Shown here one piece after another: positions 1 to 5,373 of a DNA stretch of 5,404 bases. Below the pieces are notes generated by a model. The model was not told the origin of the DNA. It did no database searches and worked only from the letters and a program-made list of their open reading frames with translations. The position numbers and the translations under genes are program-made. The DNA is from Euryarchaeota archaeon UBA251 (GTDB lineage: Archaea > Thermoplasmatota > Poseidoniia > Poseidoniales > Thalassarchaeaceae), in NCBI GenBank assembly GCA_002497905.1, contig DAFJ01000028.1, positions 1 through 5,404 on the forward strand, given 5' to 3'. Numbering within the stretch: position 1 is the stretch's first letter; every line of letters begins with the position of its first letter.

Positions 1-24
1 CCATTCATCCACATCCATGTCCAT
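1..24 (-). CDS. Possible 5' end of a leftward gene, cut by the window edge
   Basis: Reading leftward from 24, the frame starts ATG and gives MDMDVDEW before running off the edge; a second ATG lies at 18. An in-frame TAG at 33-31 stops the frame from extending upstream, so the start would be 24 or 18. A TATA-like element on the same strand (CTTATGTT, 54-47) is centred about 26.5 bases before the first ATG, the same spacing seen at other genes here, and a GAGG (31-28) could serve the ATG at 18. Only eight codons are visible, so the product cannot be named. It would be divergent from the purine permease. The alternative is that this is chance and the edge belongs to a rightward gene ending at 142. 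Confidence 0.35.
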
Positions 25-142
25 GGGCCTCTATTGTAATGATTGTAACATAAGCATTCAGGCGGACTGTCATTTCAAGCGATTCTTGAAGAGGGATTTG
101 CAACAAAGAGAAGAAAATAGTGACATGCAGAGTTACTTCTGA
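2..142 (+). CDS. Weak candidate: rightward open frame with CxxC...CH, possibly the 3' end of an upstream gene
   Basis: This frame is open from the left edge to a TGA at 140-142 (46 codons), with an internal ATG at 17. It contains a cysteine/histidine cluster, CNDC then seven residues then CH, followed by a basic stretch (FKRFLKR), which loosely resembles a small zinc-binding knuckle. An open frame of this length is not rare by chance, and no family is recognised. A T-rich stretch (166-179) follows and could end its transcript. It conflicts with the candidate leftward gene start at 24 only in the first two dozen bases. I list it so the possibility is on record, and do not favour it. Confidence 0.15.
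   Translation, partial: HSSTSMSMGLYCNDCNISIQADCHFKRFLKRDLQQREENSDMQSYF
47..54 (-). promoter_or_regulatory. Putative TATA box for the leftward edge gene
   Basis: Leftward reading gives CTTATGTT, close to the archaeal box consensus (YTTAWATA-like), centred about 26.5 bases before the ATG at 24. This spacing would put the transcription start at or next to the start codon. It is supported only by sequence similarity and spacing, and the gene itself is uncertain. Confidence 0.3.
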
Positions 143-223
143 ATTCTAGGAGGCGAATAACCGAATTTTTGCATATTTTGTAATAAATTGAACAACGATT
201 GCAAACCTTTCTCTAAAACTGAA

Positions 224-232
224 CATTTATCC
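224..232 (+). promoter_or_regulatory. Putative TATA box for the purine permease gene
   Basis: ACATTTATC lies in an AT-rich leader and is centred near 228, so transcription would be expected to start near 252-255. That would give a leader of about 20 bases before the ATG at 274, containing an AGGGG run (261-265) that could pair with 16S rRNA. It would make the upstream GTG at 250 hard to use. The rest of 143-223 is AT-rich, with short inverted copies of TTTGCA (168-173) and TGCAAA (200-205) and no gene. Confidence 0.35.
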
Positions 233-273
233 CCCGGCAATTAGGATAGGTGAGGATAATAGGGGACTTGAAG

Positions 274-1809
274 ATGGAAATCGAGGCTTTGGACGACTAC
301 TTCGGCTACACTGAGAAGGGTAGCTCATTTGAGAACGAAATTAGAGCAGGTGTTGCGACATTCCTAACGATGGCGTATATCCTTGTGGTGAATCCTGCCA
401 TGCTCAGTTTGGCAGGAATCCCATTCGACGATGCACTGTTCGCTACTGCTCTAGCGGCATTCATCGGCTGTATGGTGATGGGGCTTTGGGCGAATCTACC
501 ATTCGCTCTAGCACCTGGAATGGGACTTAACGCGTTCTTCGTGTTTGGAGTTGTATTCGGACTGGCCTATGGGCCGGCCCAGATGCCAATGGATCAAGCA
601 TGGCCCCTAGCCCTCGCTGCTGTATTCATTGAAGGGATCATCTTCCTGATTATATCCTTGCCACAAGTGGGATGGCGCAGTGCGTTGATTAATTCGATTC
701 CGAAGGACCTCAAGATTGCTACTGGAGCCGGAATTGGAACGTTCCTCGCAATCATTGGACTACGTGAGATGGGATGGGTCGTCAATCATGATGCAACCTT
801 AGTTGCTCTTGGACCCACAGGTGACTTCTTTTGGAGTACCTCTGCAACCGGTAGTGGCCATATGCATGGTGCACTCATTGCAATGGTGGCACTCCTTGCA
901 ATCGCCGTAATGCTTGCCCGTGGTATGAAAGGAGCAATTATCTACGGCGTTCTTGGGGCATCCATAGTTGGATGGATTACCAGTGCATACGATCCTTGGC
1001 TAGACAATGCTGCTGGCCTCGGCACAGATGGGTGGGTTTGCATCCCAGATGGAAACGGAGGTTATCTCGACCCAAGTTGTGTTTACGCATCTGCCCCTGC
1101 ATTAGGCGACATTTTCGGATTCGTAGGTATGCCCACTGAGAGTATGGGTGCCTTTATCGATGGATTTGGCAGCATCGGAGATAATCTTGACACCTTCATC
1201 ATGGTGATGGTTGCTTTCCTATTCGTTGATATCTTCGACACTGCTGGCACCCTCTACTCCGTTGGACGCCAGGCAGGCTACGTTGATGATGATGACAAGC
1301 TGGAGAAGGCAGATGAGGCATTCATGGCAGATGCTGCAGCAACCATTGTTGGAGCAGCTGTAGGAACCAGCACTACCACCACCTACATCGAGTCCGCAGC
1401 AGGAATCGAAGAAGGTGGAAAGACGGGGCTCGTCGCTGTAACTGTCGGCGTCCTAATGCTCTCAGGCCTATTCCTAGCAGGCCTATTCAAGGCAATTCCA
1501 CAGTTCGCTGCAGCCTGCGCACTTGTCGCTATCGGCGCCATGATGATGCGCCAAGCTGCTGACATCGATTGGAAGAACAAGGAGATGGCTTTGCCCGCAT
1601 TCCTCACGATTGTGATGATGCCATTCACCTACTCGATTGCAATCGGTATCGCTGCTGGTTGTGTCAGTTGGGTTCTCATTAAGATGGGAATGCAGAAGTT
1701 CGAAGAAGTCAGTCCTGTAATGTATGGAATCGCAGGATTCCTAGTCCTGTATTACATCGGTCCTGGCGATGGAAACACCTTCGAATGGATCTTCTCATAC
1801 ATCTTCTGA
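274..1809 (+). CDS. Purine (adenine/hypoxanthine/guanine-type) permease, AzgA/PbuG branch of the NCS2 family
   Basis: This is an integral membrane transporter for uptake of purine bases. Numbered from the ATG at 274 (511 residues), it shows the family's N-terminal TFLTMAY (30-35), ANLPFALAPGMGLNAFF (73-89, TM3), FVDIFDTAGT (317-326, TM8) and GTSTTTTYIESAAG (364-377, TM10), then LPAFLTIVMMPFTYSI (440-455). The acidic residues in the TM8 and TM10 motifs (D319/D322 and E373) match positions that bind substrate in NCS2 carriers. Hydrophobic segments fill the chain, as expected for about 14 TM helices. An in-frame GTG at 250 would add eight residues; I prefer ATG 274 because homologues begin about this far before the F/Y-x-x-x-x-x-G segment and AGGGG (261-265) sits 8 bases upstream. 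It is longer than the usual 430-450 residues, mainly because of loops at about 168-200 and 240-300, the latter with Cys256 and Cys269. apt lies 45 bases downstream, supporting a purine-salvage role. The exact substrate cannot be read from the sequence. Confidence 0.93.
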   Translation: MEIEALDDYFGYTEKGSSFENEIRAGVATFLTMAYILVVNPAMLSLAGIPFDDALFATALAAFIGCMVMGLWANLPFALAPGMGLNAFFVFGVVFGLAYGPAQMPMDQAWPLALAAVFIEGIIFLIISLPQVGWRSALINSIPKDLKIATGAGIGTFLAIIGLREMGWVVNHDATLVALGPTGDFFWSTSATGSGHMHGALIAMVALLAIAVMLARGMKGAIIYGVLGASIVGWITSAYDPWLDNAAGLGTDGWVCIPDGNGGYLDPSCVYASAPALGDIFGFVGMPTESMGAFIDGFGSIGDNLDTFIMVMVAFLFVDIFDTAGTLYSVGRQAGYVDDDDKLEKADEAFMADAAATIVGAAVGTSTTTTYIESAAGIEEGGKTGLVAVTVGVLMLSGLFLAGLFKAIPQFAAACALVAIGAMMMRQAADIDWKNKEMALPAFLTIVMMPFTYSIAIGIAAGCVSWVLIKMGMQKFEEVSPVMYGIAGFLVLYYIGPGDGNTFEWIFSYIF

Positions 1810-1825
1810 GAAGCCGAAAAATGGG

Positions 1826-1831
1826 TTTAAT
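1826..1831 (+). promoter_or_regulatory. Putative TATA box for apt
   Basis: TTTAAT is preceded by a purine-rich GCCGAAAAATGGG stretch that could act as a BRE, and is centred about 26.5 bases before the apt ATG. This would allow a leaderless apt transcript independent of the permease. A GGAG (1843-1846, 8 bases before the ATG) also allows translation from a longer message started upstream, so both modes are possible. Confidence 0.45.
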
Positions 1832-1854
1832 GGCCCCATGGTGGAGCGGTTAGC

Positions 1855-2394
1855 ATGAGCGATGATTTCCTCTTACGACTCCGTGAATCTGTGCGCACCG
1901 TACCAGATTTCCCCATTGATGGGATCATGTTTCGGGACATCACACCCGTACTGGCTGATGGGGCTCTTCTGAGCGCTGTCGTAGACAGAATGATCTCAGA
2001 CTTAGAGAATCTAGGATGGAGGCCCACTCATATTGTAGGGCCGGAGAGTCGTGGCTTCATTTTCGGATCGATAATAGCATTGAGGTTAGGAATCGGTTTC
2101 ATTCCAGTAAGGAAACCTGGTAAGTTGCCTCATGAGATTGAACGAGTTGAATATAGCCTTGAGTATGGCGAGAATGTTCTAGAAATTCACAAAGATGCGT
2201 TATCTGAAGGTAATCGTGTTGTGATAGTAGACGATCTATTGGCAACTGGAGGCACCGTTGCAGCATCAGTTCGCCTTTGTGAATCCATAGGTGCATCCGT
2301 CATCGGGGGACTATTCATGATTGAACTAGATGGCCTAAATGGAACTGAGAATGCTGGTATCGAAACACATTCTCTCCTCAATTACCCTGCTTGA
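1855..2394 (+). CDS. apt: Adenine phosphoribosyltransferase
   Basis: This cytoplasmic enzyme joins adenine to PRPP, giving AMP and pyrophosphate. It is 179 residues, normal for the family. Visible marks are the N-terminal PDFPIDGIMFRDITPVL (17-33), GPESRGFIFG (62-71), the flexible-loop region VRKPGKLPHE (85-94), and the PRPP-binding signature VVIVDDLLATGGT (122-134) with the paired aspartates D126/D127. The C-terminal region (GGLFMIELDGLNG, 151-163) matches the APRT pattern. It closely resembles bacterial Apt in every block, unlike the more divergent purine phosphoribosyltransferases of many archaea. The ATG at 1855 gives a family-length protein and has both a TATA box at leaderless spacing and a GGAG. 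It follows the purine permease by 45 bases, so uptake and phosphoribosyl trapping of the base are encoded together. No truncation or missing catalytic residue is seen. Confidence 0.97.
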   Translation: MSDDFLLRLRESVRTVPDFPIDGIMFRDITPVLADGALLSAVVDRMISDLENLGWRPTHIVGPESRGFIFGSIIALRLGIGFIPVRKPGKLPHEIERVEYSLEYGENVLEIHKDALSEGNRVVIVDDLLATGGTVAASVRLCESIGASVIGGLFMIELDGLNGTENAGIETHSLLNYPA

Positions 2395-2400
2395 ACTAAG

Positions 2401-2408
2401 GATATACT
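2401..2408 (+). promoter_or_regulatory. Putative TATA box for the phosphatase gene
   Basis: GATATACT is centred about 32 bases before the GTG start at 2437. Transcription would start about 5-8 bases upstream of the start codon, giving a very short leader with no Shine-Dalgarno site. The spacing is a little longer than at the other genes, so this is less certain. Confidence 0.35.
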
Positions 2409-2436
2409 ACTAAGACAGGCGCGATACTGGGCAAAT

Positions 2437-3780
2437 GTGCGAACCATTACGGCGGGCCTGTTCATTCTCCTCCTTCTGATTCCACTTGCTCAGGCACAGA
2501 GTCTCAATGAGGTGTTTCAGGAATGCCCTGGAACAATAGTTGGCAGTACCGAACCTCGTCAAATCCACCTACAAGCGACTGGTGACCCTACGACAATGAA
2601 TGTCATCTGGGCAACTGAAGGCCGTGCAACTGGTGAAGTTGAGTGGAATGGGCAGACAGCTGTTAGTTCGGATTACTGCTACAACCACGACATGGCATTC
2701 CATATGGCGACGATGACTGGACTCATTCCAGGCGAGGAAGTCACATATCGAGTTGGATCTGGAAACGCATGGTCCAATGACTACACTTTCACACCAATAG
2801 ACCCGGATGCCATACACTTCGAATGGATTTCTATTGCAGACCATGGAGAATCAAGTGAAGGAATGGATGTTTCTGATGCTATTATTGCCGATACTGATGC
2901 CCAACTAGTAACTCTCTCAGGCGACATCTCCTATGCAGATGGAGAACAATCCACTTGGGATATTTGGTTCGACTACCAAGAAGAAAGCATGAGAAAAATT
3001 CCCTGGATGACTGCTGTCGGGAATCATGAAAACGAACCGGGATATGGGTTCACACCTTACGAACATAGATTTGATTCAGATGGTCAAATTGAATCTGAGA
3101 TATTTTGGTACAGCCGACAATATCCAGGAGTACATATGGTCTTCATGTCTACCGAACATGATTACGACGCAGGGAGTTCTCAATACACTTGGTTAGATCA
3201 GGAACTAGCTTCAATCGATCGTGAGAAGACACCATTCCTAATTGTCTACGGCCATAGCCCGATGTACTCGAGCAACAGTTACCATGGCTCAGAAGTCGAA
3301 CTACGAGATGCATTGGAGGAGCTATACGTAGAACATGGAGTAGACCTAGTCATCGCAGGACACGACCACTTCTATGAGAGGACTTGGCCTGTATCTGATG
3401 AATCTGTAATGGACAAAGGAATGGAGGACATATTTGGCCGCGGTCATGGCCCCATCCACCTAGTAATTGGTATTGCAGGGAGATCATCCTACGAGGAATT
3501 AGATGAACCACAGCCAGAATGGAGTGCTTTTCGCGAGAATAGTACCTATGGTTGGACTCGTTGGGTATACGATGGTGATGTAAGAGAAATTACAATGACT
3601 CATCATCGAACCGATGGGACAATCGGTGATCATTTTACACTCCAAGAAGCGCCCATTACGATCGATTCCGAAGATGAATTCCTTGGAGTTCCGGGATTCG
3701 GAACCTTTCTTCCAATTCTTGCTATGCTAGGAGCCTCATTACAAACGATAGTCGCTGAAAAGCGCGCCAAGACGGCATAA
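2437..3780 (+). CDS. Secreted, C-terminally anchored purple acid phosphatase-like metallophosphoesterase
   Basis: This is a predicted extracellular dimetal phosphatase of 447 residues. Residues 1-20 form a signal peptide (basic RT, hydrophobic LFILLLLIPLA, then AQA before Gln21). Residues about 38-118 form a fibronectin-III-like domain typical of purple acid phosphatases (TMNVIWAT, TGLIPGEEVTYRVG). The catalytic domain (about 125-400) carries all expected metal ligands: D135 (ADHG), D163 and Y166 (GDISYAD), N196 (GNHE), H273 (GHSP), and H309 and H311 (GHDHFYER). Y166 is the tyrosine that ligates Fe(III) and gives this class its colour. Motif I is ADHG rather than the usual GDxG. The C-terminus has PGFG (419-422), a hydrophobic helix (423-440) and a basic tail (KRAK), like an archaeal PGF-CTERM sorting signal. 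The start is GTG; an ATG overlapping it at 2435 is out of frame. It probably releases phosphate from esters outside the cell; the substrate is unknown. It follows apt by 42 bases. Confidence 0.9.
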   Translation: MRTITAGLFILLLLIPLAQAQSLNEVFQECPGTIVGSTEPRQIHLQATGDPTTMNVIWATEGRATGEVEWNGQTAVSSDYCYNHDMAFHMATMTGLIPGEEVTYRVGSGNAWSNDYTFTPIDPDAIHFEWISIADHGESSEGMDVSDAIIADTDAQLVTLSGDISYADGEQSTWDIWFDYQEESMRKIPWMTAVGNHENEPGYGFTPYEHRFDSDGQIESEIFWYSRQYPGVHMVFMSTEHDYDAGSSQYTWLDQELASIDREKTPFLIVYGHSPMYSSNSYHGSEVELRDALEELYVEHGVDLVIAGHDHFYERTWPVSDESVMDKGMEDIFGRGHGPIHLVIGIAGRSSYEELDEPQPEWSAFRENSTYGWTRWVYDGDVREITMTHHRTDGTIGDHFTLQEAPITIDSEDEFLGVPGFGTFLPILAMLGASLQTIVAEKRAKTA

Positions 3781-3788
3781 TATGATGG

Positions 3789-3809
3789 ATTCGGCATCTT
3801 ATTCGGCAT
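3789..3809 (+). repeat. Perfect 9-base direct repeat before the BASS transporter promoter
   Basis: ATTCGGCAT occurs at 3789-3797 and again at 3801-3809, a 12-base period, separated by CTT. The second copy ends two bases before the putative TATA element. The position directly upstream of the box is where archaeal activators bind and where some repressors act, so it may be an operator. Regulation is inferred from placement only. Confidence 0.5.
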
Positions 3810-3810
3810 A

Positions 3811-3819
3811 TTCTATACG
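3811..3819 (+). promoter_or_regulatory. Putative TATA box for the BASS transporter gene
   Basis: TTCTATACG is centred about 27.5 bases before the ATG at 3843, and there is no Shine-Dalgarno-like run in the CCTTACGATTTAC just before the start. This fits a leaderless transcript separate from the phosphatase gene. Confidence 0.45.
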
Positions 3820-3842
3820 TTAAATGAAACCTTACGATTTAC

Positions 3843-4817
3843 ATGACTGAGTTGTTTAAGGTACTAATTGCTTGTCTTCTGACAATAGTAGTTCTTTCAC
3901 CGATTGTTACTGCTCAGGACTCTGATGCTAGTTCGAGTGAGGAATCCAACATCATCATTGATGTCGTTCTACCCTTATCTCTAGCATACATCATGTTCTC
4001 ATTGGGCCTTGGGCTAAGAGTGAGCGATTTTAGTCTGATTTTAAGTGAGCCAAAAGCATTTGCAGTGGGGCTAGGGAACCAGATGATCGTCCTGCCGATG
4101 GTAGGTTTCGGGATTGCAAATATCTTCGATTTATCCGGAGAGATGGCAGTTGGATTGATGATTCTGGCTTGCTGTCCAGGGGGAGTCACTTCCAATATTC
4201 TGACAAAATTGTCAGGGGGAGACACAGCTCTATCAATCTCTTACACCGCAGTTGTAAGTGTGGTATCCGTGGTTACACTTCCGTTGATCGTGGGCTTCTC
4301 GATGGACCATTTCATGGGTGCTGCATCGCCCGATATTGAGATTCTAGAACTCGGCATAACCATGTTTCTTCTGACGAGCGTACCCGTGATAATTGGTATG
4401 ATAATTCGTCGATATTCAGAATCAACAGCGAATCGTATTGAGTCATTAGTCGGAAAAATCGCAGCAGGACTCTTCGTGATAATCGTCATTGCAGCCATTG
4501 CGAGTGAATTTGACACGTTGATGGATAATATCGGGACTCTGGGGCCTGCTGTTCTTGTACTCAATATTCTAATGCTCGGGATAGGTTGGAAGAGTGCAAC
4601 GATTCTAGACCTTGAAAACAATCAAGCGACGACTGTTTCGATAGAGAGCGGTATACAGAATGCAACCGTTGGAATCACCATCGGGAGCCTCATATTAGCT
4701 CCCGAAGCGGGTGCGACTCTCTCTGTTTTGAGCCTTCCATCGGGAGTATATGGTGTTCTGATGTACATCGTGATTGCGCCGTTCCTCTATTGGAGGATAA
4801 ATGCATCAAGGGTATGA
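3843..4817 (+). CDS. Bile acid:sodium symporter (BASS/SBF) family transporter
   Basis: This is an integral membrane Na+-coupled carrier of 324 residues, the normal family length. Conserved parts include CCPGGVTSN (110-118, the discontinuous TM4 helix), SGGDTALSISYT (124-135) and ESGIQNATVG (268-277, discontinuous TM9). Compared from memory with the structurally known bacterial homologue ASBT_NM, the residues forming both Na+ sites are kept: Q80, S117, N118, S131, T135, E268 and Q272. The substrate is not determined; bacterial and archaeal members carry various organic anions, so bile acid itself is unlikely. The N-terminus is odd: a hydrophobic stretch (4-24) ending VTAQ resembles a signal peptide and is followed by an acidic Ser/Asp/Glu linker (25-36) before the next helix. 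It starts 62 bases after the phosphatase gene, behind its own TATA box and a direct repeat. Its TGA directly abuts the stop of the opposing gene. Confidence 0.92.
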   Translation: MTELFKVLIACLLTIVVLSPIVTAQDSDASSSEESNIIIDVVLPLSLAYIMFSLGLGLRVSDFSLILSEPKAFAVGLGNQMIVLPMVGFGIANIFDLSGEMAVGLMILACCPGGVTSNILTKLSGGDTALSISYTAVVSVVSVVTLPLIVGFSMDHFMGAASPDIEILELGITMFLLTSVPVIIGMIIRRYSESTANRIESLVGKIAAGLFVIIVIAAIASEFDTLMDNIGTLGPAVLVLNILMLGIGWKSATILDLENNQATTVSIESGIQNATVGITIGSLILAPEAGATLSVLSLPSGVYGVLMYIVIAPFLYWRINASRV

Positions 4818-5342
4818 TTACTGATTATTCGCAAGGTTTGCATTTATCTCTTTCAGTAAATCTCTAATTTCCACTAGAACCTCATCCGATTGTGAATTTT
4901 GTACAGGCATCATTGATTGAGAGGACATGCTATCACGTTGTTTGAGGATAAGGTCTCTAAATTGAGGACCTCCTCTTACTCCTGTGAGGATAAATGGTGC
5001 TGATCCTGCAGTTTCAAAATGCATTCTGACCACTCCAAATGCATTCAGGATTGGTCCTTCATGAATGGATACATCAGTGAGTTTGTCTAATGGTATGTTT
5101 TGCTGTTTCTTGAACAACCATCCCATACGTATGTTCAGTGAACGATCGGTTAAGGAGCAAGCCAAGCCTTGGAATTGTTTATGATGAATTGGCATTCCAA
5201 TTATCAACCAAAGAAATGCAACTGGTATTCCGATGAATGTCATTACCATACCAAACATAGTTCCTAGCCACCAGTAAACTCTCACCTTGGGATCAAATTC
5301 TACCGAAACGATGTGGCCACTGTCAGCATATCCTTCTGTCAT
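4818..5342 (-). CDS. Membrane-attached bacterial-type PH-domain protein (bPH2, YdbS-like, DUF304 type)
   Basis: This protein of 174 residues has a short polar N-terminus (1-21), a hydrophobic hairpin of probably two TM helices (about 22-51, VYWWLGTMFG through FLWLIIGMPI), and a bPH2 domain (about 58-135). The domain shows the usual order: CSLTDRSLNIRMGWLFKKQQNIPLDKLTDV, EGPILNAFGVVRMHFETAG, then GVRGGPQFRDLIL. The C-terminus has a polar linker (135-152, rich in Ser/Met/Gln) and an amphipathic helix (153-169, VLVEIRDLLKEINANL) that could form a short coiled coil. The cellular role of this family is poorly defined; a membrane-associated scaffold or binding role is the usual suggestion. The ATG is preceded by no ribosome site but by TTATATTT at leaderless spacing, which fixes the start. 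It is convergent with the BASS gene and shows no evident functional tie to it. Confidence 0.85.
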   Translation of the reverse strand: MTEGYADSGHIVSVEFDPKVRVYWWLGTMFGMVMTFIGIPVAFLWLIIGMPIHHKQFQGLACSLTDRSLNIRMGWLFKKQQNIPLDKLTDVSIHEGPILNAFGVVRMHFETAGSAPFILTGVRGGPQFRDLILKQRDSMSSQSMMPVQNSQSDEVLVEIRDLLKEINANLANNQ

Positions 5343-5365
5343 GGGAATGCATCGATGGGGGTATC

Positions 5366-5373
5366 AAATATAA
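5366..5373 (-). promoter_or_regulatory. Putative TATA box for the PH-domain gene
   Basis: Leftward reading gives TTATATTT, the best match to an archaeal TATA box in the window, centred about 27.5 bases before the ATG at 5342. Transcription should begin at or next to the start codon. The remaining bases to the right edge (5374-5404) show no supported gene. Confidence 0.6.

Noticed and set aside
74..90. Small inverted repeat TTCAAG-CGATT-CTTGAA as a hairpin or terminator
   Set aside because: The stem is only six pairs, mostly A/T, with no following T run; likely chance.
168..205. Inverted TTTGCA / TGCAAA half-sites upstream of the purine permease as an operator
   Set aside because: Six-base halves 26 bases apart in AT-rich DNA are expected by chance; no other copy supports a regulator site.
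250..273. GTG at 250 as the true start of the permease
   Set aside because: It would add eight residues not typical of the family, and the likely transcription start falls at or after it; ATG 274 fits better, though GTG cannot be excluded.
1383..1628. Leftward open frame opposite the permease
   Set aside because: It is antisense to a strongly conserved gene, its translation is low-complexity and matches nothing recognised; a shadow frame.
4241..4621. Leftward open frame of 126 codons opposite the transporter
   Set aside because: It overlaps the conserved SBF core on the other strand, has no promoter or ribosome site, and reads as a reverse-complement shadow rich in Ile/Ser/Arg.
4831..4841. 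GCAA-GGT-TTGC hairpin followed by T-rich sequence as a terminator for the transporter transcript
   Set aside because: A four-pair stem inside the PH gene coding sequence is too weak to claim.
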